Assembly (NCBI GenBank): GCA_031763025.1
Contig: JASSKH010000014.1
Location: 10,530,563 to 10,594,562, forward strand
Source of the DNA: Macrocystis pyrifera
Taxonomy: Eukaryota; Sar; Phaeophyceae; Laminariales; Laminariaceae
Length of the DNA: 64,000 nt
Direction: 5' to 3'
Shown here: piece by piece, positions 10,761 to 24,000 of the stretch
How positions within the stretch are numbered: the stretch's first letter is position 1
Layout of the letters: each line of letters starts with the position of its first letter
Made by a program: the position numbers and the translations under genes
The notes under the pieces: model-generated
The model's database searches: none
What the model saw: only the letters and a program-made list of their open reading frames with translations
Told to the model about the DNA's origin: nothing

Positions 10761-11802
10761 ACCCATACGATAGGAGGGAAACGGCTACGCAACTTTGCGC
10801 GCATTGTTTTTTAGACACGACCGAACACCCAAGTTTGACTGTCTCGTGCATTGCGTCAGATACATTAAACTTCCGACAATGACTTGGCATTTCTTCGCTG
10901 CAGTCTTGTCCAGTAGCATCCTTCCTTCAGGTAGTGGTGTAAGTCTCTTTTCAGTTCCAAGAGTCCTGGGTCACGGTTGACCATGTTGGAGCACTTGAGC
11001 AGGGAGATTGTGTAGTTTTTCTGAGTTGGCTCGATGGTTCCAGCTGTCCTGCCTTGGTTTTTGTTTGAGCTTCAAAGTCCTTGCCTGATTTCGACGGACC
11101 AGAGTGACTACACCGATACCTATAGCTGCCCGGTATACTTCACCCAAAGCTAGGACACCTGCAGTTCTGATTCAGCCTGATGGTTGATTGCAATCGCCCT
11201 ACGTATGTCAGCAATGTTTTTGACCGTGATTTTCATGCTCATGCTACGATGATCATCGGTTCGAAGTACTGCTGACGCGTAAATAACCTGGCGAGCAGGA
11301 GGCGCTGGAGTATCAGCCTGCCATCGCCACCGCTGCTGTAGAGTATACTAGCTGTAGTGGAAACGGCTTAAGCACGTATCGTTTCAGGGTAAAGCCAAGA
11401 TTGTCGGTTTGACGTGGTCCATCTTGCAGTCCTGTCGCTATGGAGGTTTTCATGTGGCGGTTTTGGCTCAGGTGAAAAAATATATTGCCAGTGTTATGTA
11501 TGAAATGAGAGAGACATCAGCTGCGTATTACACTTTGCAGATGGGGGGGACGTCATTTACATTTTTGTTGTGTTTTAGTTTTCGGTTTTCGTCGGATTGT
11601 GAGCATATCTACTATGTCTGCTCGAGTCGAAGCGGACGACCATTTGGTTCCGTTTGTGTGCACAAGTGGGCAAGTCTCACCGCTACACCAATACCACTCG
11701 TGTAAAGTACCCCACCCATCCGCCCTCTATCTGTCTCTGTGTCGTCACTGCTGGCGCTTGCCTCTCATTTTCCCTCCAACACATCATCCTAACATCCAGA
11801 GC
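10761..11802. other. intergenic region upstream of the GH114 gene
   Basis: No gene or repeat family was recognised. The last 100 bp before the ATG at 11803 is pyrimidine-rich and probably belongs to the promoter or 5' leader. No clear TATA box was identified. Confidence 0.4.
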
Positions 11803-12024
11803 ATGTCGAGTGCCGGCTTCTCGCGCTTGGCGCACCCACTTGGAGCACTCGTGGTGCTCTGCTTATTCGGCGCGCAATCTGGCCTGGCCCGACACCAGAA
11901 CGCATTACAGGCGTCCGGCAAAAGCCCTCAGCAGACAGACGTCGGCGGTAAAGTGGTGTGGGTGGAGAAGAATGAAGGCGATACGAAAATTACCAAATCG
12001 AACCAAGATGGCGAACAACTCTTG
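11803..12024 (+). CDS. GH114 gene exon 1: start and signal peptide
   Basis: 74 codons, ending in phase 0 before GTGAGC. The start is followed by a hydrophobic stretch ([14 protein letters not shown]) with likely cleavage after GLA near residue 29. The mature N terminus is polar. Confidence 0.65.
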
Positions 12025-15000
12025 GTGAGCATGATGCTGCTGCGCGTTGAATCCGATCCGTGCGCTGTACCTCTACCTAAACCTGCCCAGCAATCGGTTT
12101 TCCTTCTTCAAGTAGCGGGTCGATATTTCGTGCCGTCTTCTGGGGTAGTTATCCTCGACAGTTATGTAGGTATGTGGGGGATAATTGTGTGTATCCTCTA
12201 CGCATACCTACGCGAACGACCACCAAGACTGCCATCCATACACGTCGTGCCTCTCTCTTTCTCCGCTTTCTAGGGTGCTGAGGGGGGGGATCCATGCGCA
12301 GCGGATGACTGTATCGAGTTCAAGTCTGATGAGTGGGGCGACGCAGAGGTAAACATTTTTGCCCTCGCCGACTTCGCTTTGTAGTCGCTCACAGCGTGCT
12401 TCGTTTACAAGCTGAGTTGGTGTATTGCACATGCGTCATACAGTTTGGCGGTTCCAACAGCTTCTACTAGAGCACGTAGTTTACTTACTGGCCTGTATCG
12501 ACAAACTGCCTCCGCCCGCTTCTGCCTCCTGCTGTGATAACAGTACGAAATTTATACGACGCCGCCTTCGGGTTTTACGGGAGGTCTGACCGTCAATTTC
12601 GTGGCACAGCTTGGCACTGGCGCTGCCGGTGCTGACTGGAAGGTGGATATGTATGACTTCGTCGAAAATGACGACTGGACGTATATCGGTGATCTGGCCG
12701 ACGGTGAGCTATCCACTACGCCCTCTATTTTCTCCCGTCCTTTGGGCCCGGTTTGGGCTTATCGACACCGCTGGACATGCACTGTCGTAGTCCCGCAGGA
12801 ATCGTCGTTGTTCGCGTGTCCGCCCACGTACGTAACCTGTATGTGCATAGCCGTGAGACCCTTTCCTACCTCGAATCTATATATTTGTCTCTGACACCAT
12901 CATCATCGTCACCATCATCACCAGCATCGTCACAATAATCATGATGCATGCAGACGTTGACCTCCCGTCGGTCGAGGTGTTGCCCCGGTTGGCATCCGGT
13001 GTGGCCGCAACACTTGACCCCACTTTCTTGAACGCGATACTTAGAAGTCTGTAGCGAAGGCAAAGTAACCTGCAGAGTGATAAATCCACGCCTACAGTAG
13101 TTCGTGTCCATGATCATATGCTGTCAACGTCGCCCGGGAACGATTCGCAGTAGTATATCTCGTATCGTTTTATATGCATGTCCGGAAACGCCTACATTGC
13201 GTAACATCGCCTCCCCAGAGAGCTAATACTACGATTAACCATATGCTGCATTCGTTGTTTCTCGGTGCTCATCGTGTTACCTCAGTTACGTCGAAAGAGT
13301 GGAAAGAGGTTTCCGTCCGTCTTGGTCCGGATGAAACGACCAGCAATTTCATCGACGTGAAGGGGGACGTGATTCTGGTGCGGTTAGACCTGACGTATCT
13401 GACGTTTTTATGTCTGGCACTCCCGTGTGTGTTTGCTTCGGCATCATCTACACGACGGTGGCCTTTTAGCAATTGCTGACGAAGTTGATCGCGCTGTCGC
13501 GGAGCGGGCGTGATACTGGCGTAGTGAGTGTGTGCTCAGCTCGTTTCGCGCAGGGACCTCTCATATGTGACGATGGTAGCTTCGTACTCAAAAACTAAAA
13601 AAATACGCCAATGATACCCTCACCCCCGTGCTCGTGAAACGGTCTGAAAACTTTTGCCCACTACCCCAGGTGCGGATTTATACCGAGGGCACGACAAGGA
13701 TAGAGGTGAGCAAACCTATGCTATCATGGGGGTCACTGCCAACATACCAACACGGGGTTAACTACATGAGTATGCTTTTGACCGCCTCTCTCTATCGGCA
13801 TGGAATATAACCATGTGATGACGCCGCGCCAAAGACATGGCACAAATCGTGGTACGGCCTTCAAAAAAGCGTTCGTCGGGGTAAACACATGTTGTTTGCC
13901 TGTGATCGTTTGTGCTTTGAAAATTAATTTCTTCATGTCATGCTGGTATAACAAGCATAATGTGCATCAAGACCGTGCGCAGAGAAGATACTCGTGCGAG
14001 TTGGTAACACACTTGCCGTGCCGTCACCGTAACGGGCCTGCAGCCCCTATCGCTCTGCTGTGGAATTTGACAGGAATCATACTTCCCTACCCTGTGCTCG
14101 ATATCTCCCGTTCGCACACTGTACTGAAGATTATATATCTCGACCAGGTTCAGATCTTCGGGGACGATGGCACAACAACTCCGGAACAAAATCCGGCCCC
14201 AACTCCGGTCCCAACGCCGGCCCCATCTCCGGCCCCAACGCCGGCCCCAACTCCGGCCCCAACTCCGTACCCAACTCCGGCCCCAGATCCGATCTCGCCT
14301 GCGGTTCCACCACTGGATCCAACTCCGGCAACAATCCCAGCCCCATATCCGGCCAAATCTCCGGCCCCGACGTCGGCTCCAACTCCTGCTCCAACTCCGG
14401 CTCCACTTCCGATCCCGCTTACGGTCCCATCTCCGCCCCCAACTTTGGCTCCAGCCTCATCTCCAGCCCCGACGTCGGCTCCAACTCCTGCTCCAACTCC
14501 GGCTCCACTTCCGATCCCGCTTACGGTTCCATCTCCGCCCCCAACTTTGGCTCCAGCCCCATCTCCGGCCCCATCTCCGGCCCCGACTTCGGATCCAGTT
14601 CCTGCTCCAACTCCGGCTCCACTTCCGGTCCCGCTTACGGTCCCAACTCCGTCCCCAACTCCGGTTCCAACTCCGAGTCAAACTCCGGCCCCACTTCCGA
14701 TATCGCTTACGGTCCCACCTCCGGACCCAACTCTGGCTCCAACTCCGGCCCCGACCCCGCCCCCAACTCCGGCTCCAACTCCGAGTCCAACTCCAGCTCC
14801 AACTCCGGTCCCAACTCCGGCCCCGACTCCGTCCCCAACTCCCACCCCAACTCCGGCCCCAACTCCGGCCCCAACTTCGTCGCCTGTGAAGCCCAGCGTT
14901 CGACAACGCTGGTCGGCGTTTGCTCAGTTCGTGCCTGATTGGGAAATCTGGTGAGTTGTTCTACATGCTTTGTAGAGGGCGCTGCCAGCTTTGATTGCGT

Positions 15001-18000
15001 TGCAGAGAACATTCCTATATATAAAACCTCTCGGTGACCTGGCGTAATCACTATTCAGCAAGTTTTTCAGTTTGTTTGATCCCACGTGCATGCCCTCACG
15101 CTATACTACTACAATTTTGCAACCTGACGTTTTCCTCGCACCCATGTAACATGCAATAGGAAGTCGAAGCTGGGAAATGGCGTCTGCGACTATATGGAGG
15201 AGTGTCGCACGGACTCTGCCTGCTGCTCTGCCTCCGGCGACGTTTGCGGCAACGGATGTTGTGAAGAACGTAAGCACTCGGGCAGACACACCCACTCTCT
15301 TGAGACACAAACTGCGATATTTGAGCGTGCTCTCAAGTTTTTTGTATGGCAGCCACGTACGCCAAGCGTGAGGTATGTGTGGTTGCTCCATCAGATCGGC
15401 CCCTATCGGTTTCAAAGGGGACTTCAAGGACACCTTCTTGCGTTACTCAGAAAACAAGCAACTGTACCTTTGCTGACCCTAAGATGAAACTCCACGTGTC
15501 GCCCATTTCGCTGTGTATAAATAGTGGAGACGAGGGCCAACTGTCCTGAGGACTGCTCCCACACGCTCTCCGTCTGCGGGAACGGCGTGTGCGAATCTAC
15601 CTACGACAGTGACTACCACAACAGCGGGTGAGGGTTTTTTTCTCTTTGCGTCGCTCCATCAAATGCAAGCGTTGCGAGTTCGGGTTTATTCTTCACTAGG
15701 CACCTCGTAGTCGAGTCATCCAGACCAGCTTTGTACCATGCCACCCTGTCCCCCAGACCGGGCTGCGGATGAGGCCTTCACGCGTGGGGAGGCCGGGTTG
15801 GGAATCCAAATCATCGTACTTACCCTGGTTGTAGCATCGCAGTTGTATGTCGATACATGGACTGGTATCGACTTAGATAGGGAGGGGATTGCTTTATCAA
15901 GTATGCGGTTCGGGGGAACCCTTATTAAAAACATGTCCTGTACCCAACACCGGTATTTTCGGTAGGATCAAATCTAACCAGACCCCATGCGATGTTGTAG
16001 ACGATACGAGAGCGAGCAAAAGAAAGTCTCTGTCCATACTGTAGGGTGGGGGCTTAGAACCATCGCCACAAACCAGCTCCGAGGGAGTGGTGCCACGACG
16101 AAGGTTTGGTCGGAGCATCACCTCCTGTTGTCAGGTAATATACCTTTTTTGCTCACCCGTGCTACGATAGGGGTATGGTACCTTTTTTAGCTACGAAAGG
16201 GGTACTGTACCTCATTTTTACCGCGATACGGGTATTGTACCTTTGCTGCTACGAAAGGGGTACTGTACCGAGTTTTAGCCAAAATCGGTCTGACTGACGG
16301 GATTCTCAATCACTGCAACTGAGGAACTACTCAACATCGCTGGGATACCCTTCCTTCGTGTTTTACGAAAATGCTGCGATATTAGAGAGATTATACCTAG
16401 GTCATAAGAGGTTGTTCCTCAAGATGCACCTTCACGTAGTCTCGAAGCCTGTTTTCGGCGAAGTAAGAAATAAAGCGTCTCAAGCGAGGAGTCTCGGCAA
16501 ATATGGTGCACTCCCGCAGGATGCGTCTCCTCCGATGGCAGAAAACTCGCCCAGCGAACCTCGGAAGCTATGAAGACCAGTGCAATCCCGGGCAGTCTAA
16601 TATCGTATACGCATGTGCGCCTGCTGTAGTTGTTGAGCCAGATTATGAATGACCCAATCGTGCATACCCTTGCAATGCCGGCAGGTACGAAGACGAAATC
16701 ATCTGCCCTGTGGACTGCGCAGATTCCCCGAATCTTATCGTGTCGTCGTCCTCTTCGGTACGTTTGTCTGCGCATACTGCAAAGTCTGCTGTGCCCCGGG
16801 GCTTGAGTCTTTCAAACTATGTATTTGCCCGCGTAACCGAAGGGCAGGGGTGATTTTTATCGTGTACCAATATACCGCACTCTGTCTTACATTTCTGTGC
16901 TGCACAGACTACACTTTGTGACTTCACACTACAGGGTCCCAATCCCACCGTCCAATCTACGCTCGGGTAGATTCGCGGGTTCCGCACATACAATGACTGC
17001 TGTACGATAATGCAATATTACTTCGGGTAATGGGGTGAGCATGTTTTCTACTACAGCTTGCCCAGTTCCACATTCAATGGGTGCTACGTATACGAACTTG
17101 ATTTATCTTTATGGGTGCTGGGGCTGGTACACTGGCTGCGGCATCTCGTCTTGCTTGGGGATGTTCGGACGCACGTGGGCGGTAGGTTGGTTGGGGCGCA
17201 GATATTGGGTTGCTCGGTGCTGAGGGAAGTTTTCTGTGAATCTAGTGGGTGACTCTCTTCCATAGGTCAGTGAGGAAACTCCTAGCCCCGGTACTCGCAG
17301 TAGCAATGCCCCCTCGGGTTGCGAGTGCGCTTGGCACTGCATATCATCTCTCTGGAATGTGAATATCAATTCTTGCACGGTGTTGACGTACGTACGGTGG
17401 CATGAACTGATCAAGTTCCGGCGTTGTAGTTGTAGGTTTTTGCATGCGTCGAGGGGAGGCCTCCACCTCTTGCGTGTGCTCTGGAATTGCTCGCACCCGC
17501 AGCAAACCCTTGTTGCGGCAACCTTACTCCGTGGCGATGACCGTTTCACCACCCTGCCGTACAACTAGCGATATACGATACGTGCCGAGATAAAATCCCG
17601 CGCAGATTTTCTCCATAACAAAGAGGGGCGAACAAAACGGCAAGGAAGGCTCTGGAGGTACACCGCTGATATGTTTCCGTGGACGCATCGCTCGGCCTCT
17701 GTACTCTACCCGATGTCGAGAAGTTGGAGAAATTGAGATTGGGCGGGCATCAGAGAAGATGTATTGCCGTGCAGAGACTATCTGTAGCTTAACCCAAACA
17801 ACGGCTACCCGTACCACATGAATGCCTCGATCTCCTGCCCTTGCCCTCTCAATGCCGTCGTACCTCAAGTTCATCAAAAACAACAACATGGGAAACCACA
17901 TCAGTAGGATGGTTCGTACCGATTCACAGTAGCGCCTATCGTTTCCGAAAGGGTTTTCGCGCGCTTTCAGTGTACATAGGATGTTCATGTACGCATAATA

Positions 18001-21000
18001 TCTGGTGATATTGATGGTAGGCTACGAGTTGGGACCTGTTCTGTCTGCAGAGCCATTCCAGAACCAAGTACCAGGTATGACCTTGGAGCTGTGAGCACGG
18101 TGTCTTCTTGAGACGTTTCGGGGGCGTGATTTATGTTGCCTGGAAGCCGACCAACTCTTTGGCTTATTCAAAGATGGTTGTTACGAAACCGTGACCGACT
18201 GTCGAAGCAGAGACGCCCCCCCAAGAAATTACAGGCTGTGCTTACCCATACCTCCCGCGCTGTGGGCGTTATGTCTCCACCCCGCTTCGCCCCGCTTTAG
18301 ACTGGTTCATGCTTCATGAGCGACGAAGACTGCGACGCTGTATGCGGTGACGGCATCTGCAGTGGCACCGACACCTGTACCGTGAGTCTGCATCCGTTTG
18401 GGAAGGTCACAGCCACCGGAGTAGAAATTGCGCTATAGGCTGTGCTTGCTGAAATTAGGTTGGTCATGTCATTGTTTGTGCTGAGGCAGTATTGAAAAGT
18501 GGTGGAAGCTGGAATCCCTACGGCTATGATGACGTTTCTCTTGCACGGTATCGAAGCATGCATCATCATTCACCCAGGAAGGCCCCCATCTTGCCCCCCC
18601 CCCCCCATGAGTTGGATCATTTGTGCGAGAGTACTCCCATCTGTTTCTGGAAGTGGCTACATCGGAAATTAATTTAACTCTTTGAAGCTGCCATCCATAT
18701 GCAAGTCCGCCTCTCAAGTGGTTCCTAGTAGGATGCATCTCACCCTTCATGCGACTCGCCGGACACCCCACGGCGCTTCGCGCTTGGTGAAAGCAACGTC
18801 TTCCTGGTCGGTGAAAACCCGACATGCTCCGTCCCGGCATTGTAGTGATGCGAATGTCTATGGTCACACGATTTCGGCCATGCTTGAGATCGAGTACATC
18901 TGTCCTATCGAGTACACCCCCCCCCATTCATGGAATCTATGGTCCAACGGCTATGGCCATGCATGATAATGAGTACACCCCCCTCCCCCCCCTGCCTTCA
19001 CTGCCTATCGAAAACGACCAGGAGTGTCCTCGTGACTGCGGAGAATGTGCCGCCGACAGTACTGACGATATCTGCTCCTACCCTTTCGAAGCCGCGCTTG
19101 AGGGAGCCTGCGACGGAGCGGGCATCACCAACGTTTTCACCCTTTACGGGTGCGAGCTTCAGACACGTGTTGTGCCTTAGGAGTAACACCTAGACTATTT
19201 TAATCTCCTCGCCTGCTTATAGGACAGGATCTCTGTATCGTACCCAAAACTGGTTTTGAAAAAATCTAAGGGTGAAACCCGATGAAAAATTCCAAAGCCT
19301 CAGATAGGTCACCGAATAAGTTTTGAAAACCGATAACGATTTTTCAACTATATTAGGTTGTTAAGGAGCCCGGTCATTGCCTGTGATAGTTTGGCCGAAA
19401 CGTGCTACCTCGGTCGTAGCTAGCTTCTTCAGCAGCATTTCCTTTCGTCTGTTTCTCGGTTTGACCGGCGGGAAAATTAGGCGCTGCAAAATAACCACGT
19501 TGGTTTGGACGCCCGTTGACTTGCTGCGAGGAAAGGACATGAAAATTAATAATTTTTAGAGAACGGCGAGAAAGAGCGACATTGATACTCAAGGAGAAGG
19601 TGTCAACGGAAGTTGGCGGCGGGTATATATTGATTTGCTTTCCTCCTTTTATTTTCTGCGGGTCAATACATTGTGCCGCACAAGTGACGGATGCGGGGAC
19701 AATGTCGCGTTCTCTGGCTTAGCCCGTTTACCTCATATTTGCCCACACAGTTTTTGGGAAAACTACTTAAACATTTGTGCGTGGTGTTCTTCTGTGGGCT
19801 TCAAAGGGTAAGCTCTACCTCATAAGCCGTGGTATCGAAGACTACAGTAGCATCTAAGCCGAAAATAACCACTACACCGATGCGCACTTCGTTAGGGTAT
19901 TGTCTCCTAAAAAACAAATATGATAAAGGAACACTAACCCAAGCCGTTGTTTGATTACTTTCACCCACCCATACCCCCACATATACTGAGTGGGGTACCA
20001 TGTATGTTTTGGACCACCGTAAAAGTGCGAAAAACTTAACGTTTGTTTTTAGTATACGATACTTCGGAGTATGTACGTACGTAGGGTATGGATGGGTGAT
20101 ATTTTGCGACGGAATTCCGTCCATACTGTTCCGTTTGCTCCCACCTGCGTGATAATACTATCCCGCACGCGTACATGATATTGGAGATTGTGTTCGGTTG
20201 TCTACCTTCGCCCTATGTCTTTATCTATGCCACCGAAACATCATTTCGGCTAACATCAAGAAAAACAATAACCACTGTACGTACTACGTTCGGGTATTTG
20301 CAGCGGTCGTCCGTGCATAGTCGAGACACTATTTCACACCACCTCAGCGTTGTTCGGTCTCGTTAAAAGCCGTCAACACATTGCCACCCCCCCGTAACTC
20401 CTCCGATGATTGAATGCGTTGGATGTGCAACAGGGAAGACTATGCGACGATCGACAACGCTGAGGTGGCAGGCTACGAGTACAGCGACTTGTCATGTACC
20501 TCAAGCGAAACTTCTGTGCCCGCTGGCTGGCGCCTCGCTGATTGGGACGCCGATGTTGCCTATGTAAGTGGGTATTCCCGATATATTATGGAGCCGGACC
20601 CGCACGTCTAGTTGGGTTGGGTTGCAAGTGTGTTCGGGTACCCTCTCCAAAGAGCGCGGCACAGAGGTGTATAGAGATTAACCCGCCCGCATCCGACCTT
20701 GCAGACGCTGGCCAAGGATGAAGATGTGGTATTTGAGACAGGATGCTTGGTGTTCGCCGAAGGAAACGCCGTCAGCACCGATGACGGCCTGCAGGTGATG
20801 TGATGGGGTGTGGTATGGTGTGATATGATGTGGTATGGTATGATATAATGTAATGTAGTGTGATGCGATATGTAATGTAACGAAAAGTGATATGTACTGT
20901 AGTGTAAAGTGATGACATGCCATGTCATGTGAGATGTAATACTATGTAATGTTGTGTTGTGTGATGTGAGGTGATGTCGTATGCAATTCTCACCTTTACT

Positions 21001-24000
21001 GCACCGTCGAGGTTACTGCTGAAGACGTGGGTGTACATTAGTTCCCTGAAGCACTTCGCGGAAATAACCCCGTTTCGACGGCGCTGACACGTTTGCGTTG
21101 GGCCCCGGCGAGTGCGATTGGGGCTAGACGGATGCCCGCCTTCGATCGTAGTCTGGGACTGAAAGGAGCAGGTTGCATCTTGCTGGTTCTGAACGTCGAA
21201 CTCGACCTTCGTCCACACCAGGCGCACCACAATTAAGTTCAGAACTCCGTGCTATGGGACGGGATAGTATCGATGGGTGAAATCAATTATCTAATGACTT
21301 GAGTTGTGTAGTGTGCATGCTGACTCACTAGTTTCCACACCTACATACCCAAGTCAAGTATATACAAACTACTTTAAGTAAATTAATCAATCGGGCTACC
21401 TGTAGTGTATATTCACAAATTGTGTCAAACGAGGAAGGGAAACGGTTATGGGGATTTCAGCTATGCACATGCAAATCCTCCATTATTATGTACTCTTGCT
21501 AATATATTTGTATTGTGAAGAGGTGGCCGAGATAAGGGTAAGGGTAAGGAGCACAGGCGTATCTGGCAGCTGGGAAGCACTGCTTCGCTTCTTCTGATTT
21601 AGATCGTCTTTATTGATGGCGAGAGCTGAGGAAGCTTTCTGTTAGAAACGTGATAAGTTGGGGGGAGGGAGTCGACACCCAGATATACTCGTCCCAACCC
21701 CCGCCACAAACTCTCATGTTTTCTGATGTACTCCTATGTAACTTTCCATTGCCTACTGATTGTTCTTCTAGCACTATAATAATTTCTCATTTTGCGGTCC
21801 TATCTCCGTTGAAGAACCTTACTCTCGTCTAACGAGCTATTCGCCATAAAGAACATTCCTCGACGTTACTCCCGACCAACGGAATATCCGCCGAAATGGT
21901 CCATTCTTAATATTATTCTCATAGTCCTGAGACTACCAAACTGCAGACTATATTATTGACATCTATAGCACATGAGTACTTTACTCATGTCACGCTAGCC
22001 TACCCTGAATTGTCGAATTTGAAGACCACACGATGGTCGAAGGATGATAACAAAGTTCATCTCAAACGACCAGGAAAGGGTGGTCGAAGACGCGGCTATT
22101 CGAAAAAACAAATGTGAGGCTATAGATTCCCCCACACCTCGTAAAAAGGCCCAACCAGCACGAAGGGCGGAGTGTTCACTGAAAATAGCCACTGAAAGGG
22201 AGACCAAAGGAGAAGAAGACATCACTCAAAGCGGAGGCAAAAGGAGAAAACAGCAACAGCGAAGCAAACGAAAGGCGAAAGAAAACAGTATGTACTATAG
22301 TATCCCGCCTCGCCGTACGCACTTGTCAGTGTAAAACCGACAGCTCTGTTCTGATACCGACAGTTTTGCAAAGAGGGGAAAAGTCCTGCTTGTTTCAAAA
22401 CCACGGTCGAACCAATACTCAGAAGAGAGACGGGGAAACTGCGTCGTGTTTTGATTGTACGCGGTTTGTCGCCAGCAGTTTCTTGTCGGGGTTCGCTAAC
22501 ATCCGATGTGTCAAAAATGCGATCGACTTGCCAGAGGGATTCAGAGACGGGTTGCGGGATCATCCCCATCGTCCGGTACAACGGAAACCGGTACGCCCTC
22601 GCGTCAGAGAACTGCCCGTCTCGAATCATGATCCAGCGCATCCAGGCAAACGGCACCAAGACCTGCGCAGTGGACTGCGCCAACGGGTGAGAAATAACTA
22701 TTTCAGCGCTTTAGTCTATTTTGTAACTGCTGTAGGGAGAAAAATAGTCGCTTCACCCAAAATGGAGGGACGCGCGCGCACAGGCGAAAATGCAAAGCAT
22801 TCACCTAAAACGTTGGGGATTTGAACTTTCAAGTACAACAACATTTTTAGGGCAACTGAGGTACAAATAGGGCGCAAGTGGCGCTTTACCGCAGAATACG
22901 CAACCCATTTTCCGATGATTCGCTGACAAGAATACAACCCCAAACGATTTTGTTCTCAGGGCAGCTGGTGATGCAACTCGGGGCAACCACAATATTTTTT
23001 TTTGATTACCAGGTATTACCATGGAAGTAAACTTACTTACATGTAAAGCCGTGGCAGCTTCAGTTGCTTACCTGGGAACGGATAGAAGATTTCGTGGAAC
23101 TAAACTAAAAAAGCATACAGTATGAGGCCGCACAACTCGCGGTGTTCGTGCTGGCCCCCTACGCGGGTCGGTTCGCATACCTAGGTACTACATGGTAGCG
23201 CCGTACATTTCACAGAACAAAAGGATGAAGCTTGTATCAATGACAAGCGGCTCAGATCGATGAGTTCGGGCGCAATCTACATCGTATGTTGCGAGGGACA
23301 CGTTCTGACAGCGTCCCCAACGCCCTTATCTCCGGTGAAAATGCAACGCCTCCGATGCGATCCCCGCGATAGCGGCATGTGCAACACCTTGACTGGAACC
23401 TGCGCGTGCAGCGGGTTGTGGACGGGCCCTGGGTGCGCCCGCGCTATCGGAGACTTCTCGGTACCTGCCACGGAGGAAGGCACTTGGTACCAGCCCATCC
23501 TGGGCACTACCTGGGAGTGGCAGATCGATGGTAAGTGCACATCAAAGGTGCTTTCACTGCGATAAATAAACTGCTTGTACGTCGTGGGTGTGGCATAGTT
23601 ACTTCGTCACACGAGTCATTTCTCGGCGCACGCCAACCGACAAAAATAAACCCAACCAAAACTGTTCATGAATATGTATACATTGAAATATCATTAATAT
23701 CACGCGGTTTGTTTCCAACCAGTACAGGGTATTATTACATTGAATAATCCGTTAGTTTTTTCACCCAGAGTCAGCTTTCGGCCTGCCGTCATCTCGTTTG
23801 CCTATCCACTACTATCGCGGAGGAATGTATTAATAGTATTCAGAACGAAATGTGGTGCGAATTGCGTTGTTTGTTATCATTTCCCTGAACTTTGGAAGGG
23901 GGAGCCGCTGGCTGACATTTCTACAGCATTATCCATCTCGGTGTCATGTCCACATGTCTTTGCTCAAACGCATCTCCCTCCCTTCACCGTCTGGGTAAAA

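Noticed and set aside
13554-13575. A 22 nt microexon (DLSYVTM) between exons 4 and 5 of the GH114 gene
   Set aside because: It fits the phase only if exon 4 is extended to 13394. Ending exon 4 at 13377 joins VIL directly to VRIYTEG and gives a simpler, better-patterned module without an extra exon.
14060-14938. Long overlapping ORFs on both strands (292, 240 and 149 residues)
   Set aside because: They are shadows of the CCAACTCCGGCC minisatellite encoding the Ala-Pro-Thr-Pro linker; only the frame joined to flanking exons is supported.
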